A stretch of 64,000 nt of DNA from an uncultured Parabacteroides sp. (GTDB taxonomy: Bacteria > Bacteroidota > Bacteroidia > Bacteroidales > Tannerellaceae). This document shows, in pieces, positions 18,157 to 28,312 of this stretch. The stretch covers positions 124,001-188,000 of the forward strand of contig CASFNG010000004.1 of the NCBI GenBank assembly GCA_949296075.1, given 5' to 3'. The notes below the pieces were generated by a model. That model saw nothing but the letters and a program-made list of their open reading frames with translations. It made no database searches and was not told where the DNA came from. Both the position numbers and the translations under genes were made by a program. How positions within the stretch are numbered: the stretch's first letter is position 1; every line of letters starts with the position of its first letter.

Positions 18157-18187
18157 TTGCCGATCTACGGATTATCATGTACATTCG
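18157..18187 (+). promoter_or_regulatory. Possible lptB promoter
   Basis: TTG (18157-18159), 20 bp, TACATTCG (18180-18187), one mismatch to TAnnTTTG. It predicts a start near 18194, which favours the ATG at 18213 over upstream in-frame starts. Confidence 0.5.
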
Positions 18188-18212
18188 CGCAAAATCATCG
18201 AAGAAGGCGCTT

Positions 18213-18968
18213 ATGGCAGACGAACAACAGCGGATGGTGCTCCGTACGGAGGATCTGGTGAAGAAGTACAGGACCCGCACGGTGGTTAACCACGTCTCGA
18301 TCAACGTGAAGCAGGGCGAGATCGTGGGGTTGCTCGGCCCGAACGGAGCCGGGAAGACCACCACGTTCTACATGACCGTGGGGCTGGTTACCCCCAACGA
18401 GGGGAAGATCTTTCTCAATGATATGGAGATCACCAAGTTCCCCGTCTATAAGCGGGCTCGCAACGGGATCGGCTACTTGGCGCAAGAGGCCTCCATCTTC
18501 CGGAAGATGACGGTGGAGGATAATATCCGCTCGGTTCTGGAGATGACCGGTCGCGACGCGGATTACCAAAAGGAGAAATTGGAGAGCCTGATCGCGGAGT
18601 TCGGTTTGCAGAAGGTGCGCAAGAATCTGGGCGACCAGCTCTCGGGAGGGGAACGCCGCCGGGCGGAGATCGCCCGCTGTCTGGCGATCGACCCGAAGTT
18701 CATCATGCTCGACGAGCCTTTCGCCGGGGTTGACCCGATCGCCGTGCAAGACATCCAGACGATCGTGGCCCGGTTGCGGCACAAGAATATCGGGATCCTG
18801 ATCACCGACCACAACGTGTATGAGACCTTGAGCATCTGTGATCGCGCCTACCTCCTCTTCGAGGGGAAGGTGCTCTTCCAGGGAACCGCCGAGCAGCTGG
18901 CGGAAAATGAGATCGTGCGCGAGAAATATCTTGGGAAAGACTTCGTGCTGCGGAAGAAAGACCTTTGA
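18213..18968 (+). CDS. lptB: LPS export ABC transporter ATPase
   Basis: A 251-residue ATPase of the LptB2FGC machine that extracts LPS from the inner membrane. Walker A is GPNGAGKTT, the signature [14 protein letters not shown], Walker B with catalytic Glu is [10 protein letters not shown], and the switch is ITDHNV; ERRR after LSGG is characteristic of LptB. Upstream in-frame starts exist at 18051 and 18177, but the promoter box ends at 18187 and homology begins after 18213. It converges on the CPBP gene with a 9-bp gap. lptF and lptG are not in the window. Confidence 0.93.
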   Translation: MADEQQRMVLRTEDLVKKYRTRTVVNHVSINVKQGEIVGLLGPNGAGKTTTFYMTVGLVTPNEGKIFLNDMEITKFPVYKRARNGIGYLAQEASIFRKMTVEDNIRSVLEMTGRDADYQKEKLESLIAEFGLQKVRKNLGDQLSGGERRRAEIARCLAIDPKFIMLDEPFAGVDPIAVQDIQTIVARLRHKNIGILITDHNVYETLSICDRAYLLFEGKVLFQGTAEQLAENEIVREKYLGKDFVLRKKDL

Positions 18969-18977
18969 CCTGCCGGC

Positions 18978-19874
18978 TCAACGCTCCCGGCAGACGCGGA
19001 TCAACAGCCTATTGATAAGCAGGAACAGCAGGAACGAGAAGGCAGCTGCCAGGCTGAACTGCGGCAGCAGGTCGGTGGGGATCTCGTTAGAGAAGAGCGC
19101 GCTGTCCTTCAAGTGGCTGTCCGACATCCCGACCACCGCCACCGCGTTGTTGACGAAATGGGCGAACACCGGGATCCACAGGCTGCGCGTCCAGACCAAC
19201 AGGTAGCCTAAATAGGCCCCCAATACCATGCGGGGGATGAATCCATAGAATTGCAAATGGAAAGCGCTGAACACGATCGCGGTGATCCATACCGCCGCGT
19301 GCGGATTGGCGAGGCAACGCCCGATCAGCCGTTGCAGGCAGCCCCGGAACAAGAACTCCTCGGTCAGGGCGGCGGTGGCGGCCACGACCAATAGGTTGGC
19401 GGGCAGCGCCCACGGGCTCTCGTCTGTCAGGAATTTCTCGGTGAATCTCGCCATCAAATCCTCTTGCGCACGCATCCAAGCCTCCACCGGAGCCAAGGAA
19501 GCCGGCAGCTCCATCTGCTGGTTCAGCGCGCCAAGCAAACTGATTGCCGGGGAGATGCAGACAATTCCCCCCAAAGCGAGTATCCATACACGCCCGTCGT
19601 CGATACCCCGCAACGAGAGAAATTCCCGGACGCTCCCCGAGCATAGCCAGGCGGTGAGCGCCGCGGGCAGCAGGAAGGAGCCGATGGCGGAGACGAACTG
19701 GATCGTCCGCAACGCGTCGGCCGATAGATCCAATCCGGAGCCCTCAGCGCCTATCAACAACAGGAAAAGCGTGGAAAGAAGAGAGGAGACGATCGCCCCG
19801 ACGAGGAGCGACAACAGGAGAACACCTATTTGCGGAAGCGCCGGCCAGTTCTCGTATATACCTTTTATTTTCAT
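18978..19874 (-). CDS. CPBP family intramembrane metalloprotease
   Basis: A 298-residue polytopic membrane protein with about eight hydrophobic segments. It contains the Abi/CAAX-protease motifs EExxxR (ALTEEFLFRG), FxxxH (FSAFHLQFYG) and HxxxN (HFVNNA), which form the glutamate/histidine active site of this glutamic-type protease family. Bacterial members have varied or unknown roles. The start is set at the Met before KIKGIYENW because the promoter box lies only 33 bp upstream; an earlier in-frame Met at 19919 would precede the box. Confidence 0.88.
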   Translation of the reverse strand: MKIKGIYENWPALPQIGVLLLSLLVGAIVSSLLSTLFLLLIGAEGSGLDLSADALRTIQFVSAIGSFLLPAALTAWLCSGSVREFLSLRGIDDGRVWILALGGIVCISPAISLLGALNQQMELPASLAPVEAWMRAQEDLMARFTEKFLTDESPWALPANLLVVAATAALTEEFLFRGCLQRLIGRCLANPHAAVWITAIVFSAFHLQFYGFIPRMVLGAYLGYLLVWTRSLWIPVFAHFVNNAVAVVGMSDSHLKDSALFSNEIPTDLLPQFSLAAAFSFLLFLLINRLLIRVCRER

Positions 19875-19906
19875 AGGGATGCGTTCATTATTGGGATTCG
19901 CGGCAC

Positions 19907-19939
19907 CAAATATAACCAAAAGAATAAAAACAGATCAAA
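19907..19939 (-). promoter_or_regulatory. Promoter of the CPBP protease gene
   Basis: TTTG (19936-19939), 21 bp, TATATTTG (19907-19914) on the minus strand. It lies back to back with the tig promoter, one base apart at the -33 elements. Confidence 0.65.
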
Positions 19940-19940
19940 A

Positions 19941-19972
19941 TTTGCGCGATTAAAAGAATAAGTCTAATTTTG
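19941..19972 (+). promoter_or_regulatory. Promoter of tig
   Basis: TTTG (19941-19944), 20 bp, TAATTTTG (19965-19972): both elements match the Bacteroides consensus. The ATG follows 45 bp later. Confidence 0.8.
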
Positions 19973-20017
19973 CGACCTAAAATTCGATACGACTATTAAT
20001 TAAATAAATCATTCAGA

Positions 20018-21370
20018 ATGAACGTTTCGCTTAAGAACAATGATGCCGTGAGCGGTATCGTGAAATTAGAAATAGTGAAGGCTGACTACGAGGAGAGGGT
20101 GGACAAGAGTTTGCGTAGCCTCCGTCAGAAAGTCAATATGCCCGGATTCCGTAAAGGCATGGTTCCCCTGGGTATGGTGAAGAAAATGTACGGGAAGAGC
20201 GTGCTGGTAGATGAGATTAACAAGCTGGTTTCTGAGAATTTGTTCAAGTATATCCGCGAGAACGATTTGCATATCTTAGGTGAGCCGATGCCGAACGAGA
20301 CCGAGCAAAAGCCGCTGGATTTCGATAAGGGCGAGGATTTTGAGTTCTGTTTTGACATCGCCTTGGCTCCGGTGATCAATATCGAGCTGAGCAAGGACGA
20401 CAAGGTTCCTTTCTATGAGGTGAAGATCGACGACGAGATGCTGAATAACCAGATTCAGGCTTATCGCTCTAATTTCGGCTCTTACGAGAAGGTAGAGGAG
20501 GTAGAGGAGAAAGACCTGCTGAAGGGTACCGTGGCCGAGTTGGAGAACGGCAGCCCGAAAGAGGGTGGCATCGTGGTGGAAGACGCCGTGCTGATGCCGA
20601 TGTATATCAAGAACGAGGAGGAGAAAGCCAAGTTCATCGGCGCGAAATTGAATTCTGTCGTGGTGTTCAACCCGAACAAGGCATACGAGGGCGCCGAGGC
20701 CGAGATCGCCTCTTTCCTGAAGATAGACAAGGAGAAGGTTGCCGAGACGACCGGCGATTTCAGTTTCGAGATCAAGGAGATCTCCCGTCATAAGGACGCC
20801 GAGATGAACCAGGAGCTGTTCGACAAGGTGTTTGGCGAGAACGAGGTATCGAGCGAGGAGGAGTTCAAGAACAAGATCAAGGAGGCTTTGGCAGAGCAGT
20901 TCGCCCCGCAGAGCGATTTCAAGTTCCTGACCGACATCCGCGACCGCTTGGTAGAGAAGGCCGGTGAGTTGCATTTCGCCGAGGATCTGCTGAAACGCTG
21001 GTTGCTCGCCGCCAACGAGAAGAACACGAAGGAGAAGATCGACGAGGATTTCCCGAAGATCCTTCAGGACCTGAAATATCAATTGGTGAAAGACGATCTC
21101 GTGAAGAAGAACAACCTCAAGGTGGAGGATGCCGACGTGGAGAGCTTCGCGAAACGGGTGGCGAAGGCTCAGTTCGCCCAATACGGTATGCTTTCCGTGC
21201 CTGAGGACGTGCTCGACAACTACGCGAAGGATATGCTGAAGAACAAGCAGACCCTCCAGAACGTGGTAGATCGCGCCATCGAGGAAAAATTGGCGGCTTG
21301 GTTGAAGGAGCAGGTCGAGCTGGAGGTGAAAGAGGTCTCCGCCGACGAGTTCAGCAAGCTGTTTGAGTAA
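20018..21370 (+). CDS. tig: Trigger factor
   Basis: A 450-residue ribosome-associated chaperone. The N-terminal ribosome-binding domain has the signature MPGFRKGMVPLGMVKKMYG (about residues 43-61). A middle FKBP-like region (about 150-250) is poorly conserved and may not be catalytic. The C-terminal helical domain is charged and Glu/Lys rich. It stands alone in front of clpP-clpX, the usual bacterial order, but has its own promoter and a hairpin after it. Confidence 0.93.
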   Translation: MNVSLKNNDAVSGIVKLEIVKADYEERVDKSLRSLRQKVNMPGFRKGMVPLGMVKKMYGKSVLVDEINKLVSENLFKYIRENDLHILGEPMPNETEQKPLDFDKGEDFEFCFDIALAPVINIELSKDDKVPFYEVKIDDEMLNNQIQAYRSNFGSYEKVEEVEEKDLLKGTVAELENGSPKEGGIVVEDAVLMPMYIKNEEEKAKFIGAKLNSVVVFNPNKAYEGAEAEIASFLKIDKEKVAETTGDFSFEIKEISRHKDAEMNQELFDKVFGENEVSSEEEFKNKIKEALAEQFAPQSDFKFLTDIRDRLVEKAGELHFAEDLLKRWLLAANEKNTKEKIDEDFPKILQDLKYQLVKDDLVKKNNLKVEDADVESFAKRVAKAQFAQYGMLSVPEDVLDNYAKDMLKNKQTLQNVVDRAIEEKLAAWLKEQVELEVKEVSADEFSKLFE

Positions 21371-21376
21371 TACGGC

Positions 21377-21406
21377 AGGATAGGCCCCGAGGCAGGGGCC
21401 AGTCCT
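21377..21406 (+). terminator. Hairpin after tig, no U-run
   Basis: GGCCCC (21383-21388) pairs with GGGGCC (21395-21400), extended by AGGA/TCCT across a small internal loop. No T-tract follows, so termination may be partial. Confidence 0.4.
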
Positions 21407-21458
21407 CTAAAGAAAGGGGATTTCTCTCTGAAAATATCTTAGCGGATACTTGAATAAA

Positions 21459-21490
21459 TTGTTTCTTTCAGAAATTTATTTATAACTTTG
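21459..21490 (+). promoter_or_regulatory. Promoter of clpP-clpX
   Basis: TTG (21459-21461), 21 bp, TAACTTTG (21483-21490). The leader to the clpP ATG is about 65 nt and contains a T-rich stretch. Confidence 0.65.
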
Positions 21491-21562
21491 TTTTTCCGAT
21501 AAGTCTTAGAGGGAAGTCTCTTTTTTTATCTTTTCGGTAAATGAAATCAAGAAAAGGAAATT

Positions 21563-22225
21563 ATGGAAGATTTTAGAAAATACGCTACGAAGCACTTGGG
21601 GATGAGTGGCACGGCCTTGGATAGTTACATGAACATCACGAGCAGCTACATCTCTCCGACGATTATCGAGGAGCGTCAGCTGAACGTCGCCCAGATGGAC
21701 GTGTTCTCCCGATTGATGATGGATCGCATCATTTTTCTCGGTACCCAGATAGACGATTATACCGCCAACGTGATCCAGGCGCAGTTGCTTTACTTGGATT
21801 CCAGCGATCCCGGGAAAGATATATCCATTTATATCAACTCGCCCGGAGGATCCGTTTACGCGGGCTATGGCATTTACGACACGATGCAGTTCATTTCGAG
21901 CGATGTCTCCACGATCTGCACCGGGATCGCCGCTTCGATGGCCTCCGTCTTGTTGGTGGCAGGCACGAAAGGGAAGCGTTTCGCCCTGAAGCATTCGCGC
22001 GTCATGATCCATCAACCGCTCGGCGGCGTGCAGGGGCAGGCCTCCGATATCGAGATCACCGCACGGGAGATCCTGAAGGTCAAGAAAGAGTTATATACGA
22101 TCCTTTCCGACCATTCCGGCCGTCCTTATGAGGAGATCGAGCGGGATGGCGACCGGGATTTCTGGATGACCTCGGAAGAGGCGAAAGCCTATGGGATGAT
22201 CGACGAGGTCTTAACGCGTAAATAA
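21563..22225 (+). CDS. clpP: ATP-dependent Clp protease proteolytic subunit
   Basis: A 220-residue serine protease that forms the 14-mer chamber used with ClpX. The catalytic triad reads as S125 (GIAASMAS), H150 (MIHQP) and D199 in the RDGDRD stretch. The oxyanion motif SPGGSV is at 93-98. A longer N-terminus than in E. coli includes the propeptide. It precedes clpX by 17 bp. Confidence 0.97.
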   Translation: MEDFRKYATKHLGMSGTALDSYMNITSSYISPTIIEERQLNVAQMDVFSRLMMDRIIFLGTQIDDYTANVIQAQLLYLDSSDPGKDISIYINSPGGSVYAGYGIYDTMQFISSDVSTICTGIAASMASVLLVAGTKGKRFALKHSRVMIHQPLGGVQGQASDIEITAREILKVKKELYTILSDHSGRPYEEIERDGDRDFWMTSEEAKAYGMIDEVLTRK

Positions 22226-22242
22226 TCGGGAGAGGAGAGTTT

Positions 22243-23475
22243 ATGGCCAAGACAACAGGCGATACATGTACGTTCTGCGGCAGAGGTAGTCGCGACGTGA
22301 ACCTGCTGATTAACGGGATCTCCGGATGTATATGCGATGAGTGCGCGCGTCAGGCGTACGAGATCGTGAAGGAGCAGCTGGACCAGAAGAAGAGCTCCTT
22401 CGGACTGGAGCAGAAAGACCTGCCCAAACCGGAGGACATCAAGGCTTTCCTGGATCAGTACGTGATCGGGCAGGATGATGCCAAGCGCTACCTTTCCGTG
22501 TCGGTTTATAACCATTATAAGCGATTATTACAGAAGGTCACCGCGGATGACGTGGAGATCGAGAAATCAAATATCATCATGGTCGGCGCGACGGGCACGG
22601 GGAAGACCTTGCTCGCTCGCACGATAGCCAAGTTGCTCCATGTGCCCTTCGCCATCGTGGATGCCACGGTGCTCACGGAAGCGGGCTATGTGGGCGAGGA
22701 TATAGAGAGTATCCTCACTCGCCTCTTGCAGGCCGCTGATTATGACGTGGACGCCGCTCAGCGGGGGATTGTTTTTATCGACGAGATCGACAAGATCGCG
22801 CGTAAGAGCGACAACCCGTCCATCACGCGCGACGTGAGTGGGGAGGGCGTGCAGCAGGGTTTGCTGAAATTGCTGGAGGGCTCCATCGTGAACGTACCGC
22901 CCCAGGGCGGACGCAAGCACCCGGAGCAGAAGATGATCGCCGTGGATACGAAGAACATCCTGTTCATCTGCGGAGGCGCTTTCGACGGGATCGAGAAGAA
23001 GATCGCCCAGCGGCTGAACACCCGGGTGGTAGGCTACTCGGCCAGCTTGGAGACGGCGACGGTGGACCGGAATAACTTGTTGAAGTATATCACGCCGGCC
23101 GACCTGAAGTCGTTCGGGCTAATCCCCGAGATCATCGGGCGTCTGCCGATCCTGACCTACTTGAATCCGCTGGATCGCGCCACGCTCCGCAGCATCTTGA
23201 CGGAACCGAAGAACTCGATTATCAAGCAGTACGTGAAACTGTTCGAGATGGATGGCATCCGGCTGACCTTCGATGAGTCTGTCTATGAGTTTATCGTGGA
23301 CAAGGCGCTTGAGTTCAAGTTGGGGGCTCGCGGCTTGCGCTCGATCGTGGAGGCGGTCATGATGGATGCCATGTATAGTATGCCATCCCAGGACGTGAAG
23401 GAATTGCACGTGACACGGGAGTACGCGGAGGAAAAATTTGAGAAATCGGATGTGAACCGTTTACAGGTCTCGTGA
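22243..23475 (+). CDS. clpX: ATP-dependent Clp protease ATP-binding subunit ClpX
   Basis: A 410-residue AAA+ unfoldase that feeds ClpP. The N-terminal zinc-binding domain has C9, C12, C31 and C34. Walker A is GATGTGKT (115-122), Walker B is [11 protein letters not shown], and sensor 2 is GARGLRS. The pore loop region ([10 protein letters not shown]) is present. It is cotranscribed with clpP. Confidence 0.97.
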   Translation: MAKTTGDTCTFCGRGSRDVNLLINGISGCICDECARQAYEIVKEQLDQKKSSFGLEQKDLPKPEDIKAFLDQYVIGQDDAKRYLSVSVYNHYKRLLQKVTADDVEIEKSNIIMVGATGTGKTLLARTIAKLLHVPFAIVDATVLTEAGYVGEDIESILTRLLQAADYDVDAAQRGIVFIDEIDKIARKSDNPSITRDVSGEGVQQGLLKLLEGSIVNVPPQGGRKHPEQKMIAVDTKNILFICGGAFDGIEKKIAQRLNTRVVGYSASLETATVDRNNLLKYITPADLKSFGLIPEIIGRLPILTYLNPLDRATLRSILTEPKNSIIKQYVKLFEMDGIRLTFDESVYEFIVDKALEFKLGARGLRSIVEAVMMDAMYSMPSQDVKELHVTREYAEEKFEKSDVNRLQVS

Positions 23476-23508
23476 GCGCCGGGCGGTTCGCTATAAATAA
23501 TACGGAGT

Positions 23509-25689
23509 ATGGCAAAGAAGGATTATTTGACAGAAGAGCTGAATCGACATTTCGGTTTTGGGACGTTTAAGGGGAACCAAAAGGCTATAATCGAAAATCT
23601 GCTGGCCGGGAAGGATACTTTTGTATTAATGCCGACAGGTGGAGGGAAATCCCTTTGTTATCAGTTGCCCTCGTTGTTGATGGAGGGGACCGCGATCGTC
23701 ATCTCTCCTCTGATCGCCCTGATGAAGAACCAGGTGGACGCGATGCGGAACTTCAGCGAGGAGGATGGGGTGGCCCATTTCATCAACTCCTCCTTGAATA
23801 AGTCGGCTATCGATCAGGTGAAGGCTGATATCTTGTCCGGACGGACCAAGCTGCTGTACGTGGCTCCGGAGTCGTTGACAAAGGATGAGAACGTGGATTT
23901 CCTGCGACAGGTGAAAATTTCCTTCTACGCGGTGGACGAGGCGCATTGTATCTCGGAGTGGGGCCATGATTTCCGGCCGGAATACCGCCGGATCCGGCCT
24001 ATCATCAACGAGATCGGCAAACGTCCGCTGATAGCCCTTACCGCGACCGCTACCCCTAAGGTTCAGCACGACATCCAGAAGAACCTGGGAATGACGGACG
24101 CTACTGTCTTTAAATCATCCTTCAATCGCCCGAATCTGTATTATGAGGTTCGTCCGAAAGGGGCGAACATAGACCGCGAGATCATTAAGTATATTAAAGC
24201 CAATGAAGGTAAGTCGGGTATCGTATATTGCCTGAGCCGGAAAAAGGTGGAGGAATTCGCCGATATATTGAAGGCAAATGGCATCAAGGCGTTGCCGTAT
24301 CATGCGGGAATGGACTCGCAGGTACGTTCCGCCAATCAGGACGCGTTCTTGATGGAGCAGGTGGACGTGATCGTGGCGACGATCGCCTTTGGTATGGGGA
24401 TCGATAAGCCTGACGTACGTTACGTGATCCATTACGATATACCGAAGAGTCTGGAAGGGTATTACCAAGAGACCGGACGGGCCGGGCGCGATGGGGGCGA
24501 GGGTCAATGCATCGCGTTCTATGCGTACAAGGACTTGCAGAAATTGGAGAAATTCATGCAAGGCAAGCCGGTGGCGGAGCAAGAGATCGGCAAACAGTTG
24601 CTATTAGAGACCGCGGCTTACGCCGAGACCTCGGTCTGCCGGAGAAAGGTGCTGCTGCATTATTTCGGAGAGGAATACCTGGAAGACAATTGTGGTAATT
24701 GTGATAATTGTTTGAACCCAAAGAAACAGGTGGAAGCAAAGGAATTGTTAAGTGCCGTACTAGAGGTCGTCAGTACGTTGAAAGAGAAATTTAAGGCAGA
24801 TTATATTGTCAATGTCCTGGAAGGGAATGAGACATCCGAGATCCAGAGCTATCAACACAATGAGTTGGATGTGTTCGGATCGGGCCAGGACGAGGATGAG
24901 AAAACCTGGAATTCCGTGATTCGCCAGGCGTTGATCGCCGGTTATCTGATGAAGGACATCGAGAACTATGGCTTGCTGAAGATAACGGATAAAGGAAAGG
25001 CTTTCATGAAGAAGCCAGTCTCCTTCAAGATCACGGAAGATAATGAGTTTGATGAGGAAGAGGAGGAGGCTCCCGTACGCGGAGGTGCCTCTTGCGCCGT
25101 GGATCCGGTCTTATACTCCATGATGAAGGATTTACGAAAGAAGCTTTCCAAGCGGCTGGAAGTGCCGCCTTTCGTGATCTTCCAGGATCCTTCCTTGGAG
25201 GCGATGGCCACGACCTATCCGATCACGTTGGAGGAGTTGCAGAATATCCCGGGCGTAGGGGCCGGAAAGGCAAAACGCTATGGGAAGGAGTTTATCGAAC
25301 TTATCAAGAAGCATGTCGAGGAGAACGAGATCGAGCGCCCGGAGGATCTGCGTGTGCGCACGGTAGCCAACAAGTCAAAACTGAAGGTCTCTATCATCCA
25401 GCGGATCGACCGGAAGGTGGCTTTGGATGAGATCGCGTTGACTAATGGGCTGGAGTTCCCCGAGTTGCTGGACGAGATCGAGGCGATCGTCTATTCCGGC
25501 ACGCGGATCAATATCGATTATTTCTTGAACGATGTCATGGATGAGGACCATATCGATGACATTTATGAATATTTCAAGGACTCGGAGACCGATGACTTGG
25601 AAGACGCGATCGAGGAGCTGGGCGGTGATTATACGGAAGAGGAGATCCGTTTGGTACGGATCAAGTTCTTGTCGGAGATGGCTAACTAA
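23509..25689 (+). CDS. recQ: ATP-dependent DNA helicase RecQ
   Basis: A 726-residue 3'-5' helicase. Motif I is MPTGGGKS (41-48), motif II is DEAH (143-146), and the aromatic-rich loop CISEWGHDFRPEY follows. The helicase C-domain ends with QETGRAGRDG. The RQC zinc cysteines appear in CRRKV and CGNCDNC. An HRDC domain lies at about residues 535-610, then an acidic C-terminal extension of about 110 residues that E. coli RecQ lacks. It follows clpX by 33 bp and may be read through from the clp promoter. Confidence 0.95.
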   Translation: MAKKDYLTEELNRHFGFGTFKGNQKAIIENLLAGKDTFVLMPTGGGKSLCYQLPSLLMEGTAIVISPLIALMKNQVDAMRNFSEEDGVAHFINSSLNKSAIDQVKADILSGRTKLLYVAPESLTKDENVDFLRQVKISFYAVDEAHCISEWGHDFRPEYRRIRPIINEIGKRPLIALTATATPKVQHDIQKNLGMTDATVFKSSFNRPNLYYEVRPKGANIDREIIKYIKANEGKSGIVYCLSRKKVEEFADILKANGIKALPYHAGMDSQVRSANQDAFLMEQVDVIVATIAFGMGIDKPDVRYVIHYDIPKSLEGYYQETGRAGRDGGEGQCIAFYAYKDLQKLEKFMQGKPVAEQEIGKQLLLETAAYAETSVCRRKVLLHYFGEEYLEDNCGNCDNCLNPKKQVEAKELLSAVLEVVSTLKEKFKADYIVNVLEGNETSEIQSYQHNELDVFGSGQDEDEKTWNSVIRQALIAGYLMKDIENYGLLKITDKGKAFMKKPVSFKITEDNEFDEEEEEAPVRGGASCAVDPVLYSMMKDLRKKLSKRLEVPPFVIFQDPSLEAMATTYPITLEELQNIPGVGAGKAKRYGKEFIELIKKHVEENEIERPEDLRVRTVANKSKLKVSIIQRIDRKVALDEIALTNGLEFPELLDEIEAIVYSGTRINIDYFLNDVMDEDHIDDIYEYFKDSETDDLEDAIEELGGDYTEEEIRLVRIKFLSEMAN

Positions 25690-25730
25690 GGGCTTTTCAT
25701 CCATGAGCCCCATCTTTTCTCCCCGGGGTT
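25690..25730 (+). terminator. Weak terminator-like hairpin after recQ
   Basis: GGGCT pairs with AGCCC just after the recQ stop, followed by a T/C-rich stretch. The stem is only 5 bp, so support is modest. Confidence 0.3.
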
Positions 25731-25822
25731 CGTGCGAAGCGGGATGCCGCACGTGATTTATAAAAAACACTAATTTAATGAGATGGCATAATTTTATAGG
25801 GTGCGATCCGTTAGATTAGTGT

Positions 25823-25830
25823 TATTTTTG
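25823..25830 (+). promoter_or_regulatory. -7 box for the PPIase/OstA/mutL run
   Basis: TATTTTTG, an exact TAnnTTTG match. The predicted start near 25837 favours the PPIase ATG at 25865 rather than 25847. The -33 element is not clear. Confidence 0.5.
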
Positions 25831-25864
25831 TGGAGCATATCGTACTATGGTAAAAGTATCTTTG

Positions 25865-27433
25865 ATGAAAAAAATACTGTTCTCGTTTGGGCTGCTTGTT
25901 TCTTCTATGGCCTATCCTGAGACATTGCCGGATTCGGTGGTCATGACTGTCGCTGGAAAACCGGTCCTTTTGTCTGAATTCATCTATATCGCGGAGAAGA
26001 ACGGAGAGGTAGACTTGGCGGATAAGAAGTCTGTCAAGAATTATGTCGAGCTGTTCCGGAATTTCAAGTTGAAGGTCGCGGAGGCAGAGGCATTGGGCCT
26101 TGATAAGACGACCTCTTTCAAGGATGAGCTGGAGGGTTACCAGGCGCAGCTGATTGATGGCTACCTCTCGGACAAGGAGGCGGAAAAAGCGGCCGCCCGC
26201 GAGGTGTACGAGCGTGGAGACACGACCTTGGAGCTCTCTTATATTCTTTTCCGTTTGCCGGAGAAGACGGTTTCCAAGGATACGGTACCGGTCTATCAAG
26301 AGGCCATGAAGGTCTATGAGCGTCTGAGAGGAGGCGAGGATCTGATGACCGTGGGGAAGGAGCTGATGGCAAAAGACGCGGAGCACGTCGTTTGCGAATA
26401 TGTCCGCTGCCTGCAACCTATGCAGACGGTCAAGGCATTCGAGGAGGCAGCCTATTCATTGCCGGTCGGTGTCGTGTCGCGTCCGGTCCGTACGCGAATG
26501 GGATTTCATTTGATACAGGTACACCATCGTCATCCGAACCCGGGACGGGTCCATGTAGCCCATATCCTGGTCGCTTTCCCGAAAGATTCCGCTTCTCAGG
26601 ATACCTCGGCTACGTTGGAGAAGGCGAGAAGGGTATATCAGTTGGCCCAAGGAGGAGCTGATTTCGGGGAGCTGGCGAGGAAGTACTCCTCGGATGCCTC
26701 TTCGGCGGCCAAGGGAGGTGAGCTGCCTTGGTTTGGCGTGGGTGAGATGATCCAGCCATTCGAGCGGGAGGCGTTCGCCCTTGACAAACCGGGTGATCTC
26801 TCAGGCTTGGTAGAGACTCGCTATGGCTATCATATAATCAAACTGCTCGGCAAGGCAGGGCGCCCTGCCTTCGAGGAGGAGGAAAGGCGTTTGACGCAGC
26901 GAATGGGGCAGGGTGAACGCAATTTCGAATTATATAAGGCTTTCGACGAGCGGCTGAAGAAGGAGTATGGTTATGTGTTCTACCCCGAGGCTTACGCCGA
27001 GTTGCAAGCGCTTTGTGATGACTATTTCCCGACGGACGCCGCTTTTTACGAGAAAGCGAAAGAGATGAAAAAAACGCTCTTGCACGTGAACGGAATGGAT
27101 ATTCCCCAATCGGATTTCGCCTATTATATCCAGAGGTCGCCCTATTCGACCAAGACTTACGCTGGGGATTTTATGCGCGAGGTGTACGATCTTTTCGTGC
27201 GCGACATCGTGACTACGGCCGAGCGGAAGAATTTGGAGGTGAAGCATCCCGAGATGCCTCATCTGCTACAAGAGTACAGGGACGGGATCTTGCTGTTCGA
27301 GGTAAGCAACCGCGTCGTGTGGAGTAAACCGGCCGCTGAGCAGAAAGCTCTGGAAGAGAAATGGATCGCTGACCTGAATAAGAAATATCCGGTGACCGTT
27401 AATTGGGACTTGTTGAAAAGGTTAGGAAAATAG
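25865..27433 (+). CDS. Periplasmic parvulin-type peptidyl-prolyl isomerase
   Basis: A 522-residue exported foldase of the SurA/PpiD kind. The N-terminal KKILFSFGLLVSSMAYPE is a signal peptide. A parvulin-like region near residues 115-220 and a clearer second parvulin domain at about 225-330 are seen; the second has VAHILVAF, FGELARKYSSD, KGGELPWFG and YGYHIIKLLG. A C-terminal helical region of about 180 residues follows. It probably helps outer-membrane proteins fold in the periplasm. An alternative ATG lies at 25847. It leads a tight run of envelope genes. Confidence 0.88.
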   Translation: MKKILFSFGLLVSSMAYPETLPDSVVMTVAGKPVLLSEFIYIAEKNGEVDLADKKSVKNYVELFRNFKLKVAEAEALGLDKTTSFKDELEGYQAQLIDGYLSDKEAEKAAAREVYERGDTTLELSYILFRLPEKTVSKDTVPVYQEAMKVYERLRGGEDLMTVGKELMAKDAEHVVCEYVRCLQPMQTVKAFEEAAYSLPVGVVSRPVRTRMGFHLIQVHHRHPNPGRVHVAHILVAFPKDSASQDTSATLEKARRVYQLAQGGADFGELARKYSSDASSAAKGGELPWFGVGEMIQPFEREAFALDKPGDLSGLVETRYGYHIIKLLGKAGRPAFEEEERRLTQRMGQGERNFELYKAFDERLKKEYGYVFYPEAYAELQALCDDYFPTDAAFYEKAKEMKKTLLHVNGMDIPQSDFAYYIQRSPYSTKTYAGDFMREVYDLFVRDIVTTAERKNLEVKHPEMPHLLQEYRDGILLFEVSNRVVWSKPAAEQKALEEKWIADLNKKYPVTVNWDLLKRLGK

Positions 27434-27445
27434 AAAAAGATCGCC

Positions 27446-28297
27446 ATGAAATTTGTGTTTCTCTTCCTTGTTTTATCGATTTCTCTGGGAGCTTGCAAAA
27501 AATCCCAGACCGCGGATCCGGACGCGTTAGTGAGCGTGGGAGGACGTACCTTGGATCGTTCGGCGGTGAATGCCTTGATCCCGAAAGGCGTTTCCCCGGA
27601 AGATAGCCTGCTGCTGGCGGAGAATATCGTGAAGAAGTGGGTGAAAGACATGTTGGTCTATGACATGGCTTTGCGGAATCTGGGAAATGATAAGGAGGAG
27701 GTCGACAAGTTGGTGGAGGAATATCGTCGCTCCTTGATCCGTTACCGTTACCAGGAGCGATTGGTGGAGGAGAAACTGAAAGCGGAGATATTGGAGAGCG
27801 ACAAGCTGAATTATTATGAGGAGAACCCCGGTCAATTTGTCTTGGATAGGGGATTGATCAAGGGATTGTTCCTGAAAATACCGATTGACGCGCCTGGGCT
27901 TGCCGACGTGAAGAAGTGGTATAAATCAACGGATGTGGCCTCCTTGGAAAAAATTGAGAAGTATAGTGTGCAAAATGCCACGATTTATGAGTACTTTTAC
28001 GACAAATGGGTCGATTTTGACGAGGTAATGGGAAATATCCCTGTACACGTGGCTGATCCAAATGCGTTCCTTAAGGCGAACAAGCAAGTGGAGGCCTCGG
28101 ATAGTAGCTATTGCTATCTGTTGAATATCAGGGAATACCTGCCTGCCGGAGCGACCGAGCCCTATGATTATGCCAGCCCGCATATCATAGAGATCTTGGT
28201 CAATCAGCGTAAAGTCGCCTTCTTGCGGAATTTTGAGGACGAATTATATAACGACGCGATCAGGGATGGTGACGTGGTTTTCCATGCGGAGCCGTGA
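27446..28297 (+). CDS. Lipoprotein related to SurA-type chaperones, no parvulin domain
   Basis: A 283-residue protein. The signal peptide ends at a lipobox, SLGAC, with the lipidated Cys at position 17. The following part (VSVGGRTLDRSAVNALIPKG and KKWVKDMLVYDMALRNLG) resembles the N-terminal helical part of SurA/PrsA chaperones. The rest lacks the recognisable parvulin core motifs seen in both neighbours. It sits 12 bp after one PPIase gene and 15 bp before another, so it is likely a partner in outer-membrane protein assembly rather than an isomerase. The exact role is unknown. Confidence 0.75.
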   Translation: MKFVFLFLVLSISLGACKKSQTADPDALVSVGGRTLDRSAVNALIPKGVSPEDSLLLAENIVKKWVKDMLVYDMALRNLGNDKEEVDKLVEEYRRSLIRYRYQERLVEEKLKAEILESDKLNYYEENPGQFVLDRGLIKGLFLKIPIDAPGLADVKKWYKSTDVASLEKIEKYSVQNATIYEYFYDKWVDFDEVMGNIPVHVADPNAFLKANKQVEASDSSYCYLLNIREYLPAGATEPYDYASPHIIEILVNQRKVAFLRNFEDELYNDAIRDGDVVFHAEP

Positions 28298-28312
28298 TCG
28301 ATAACCTTATAA

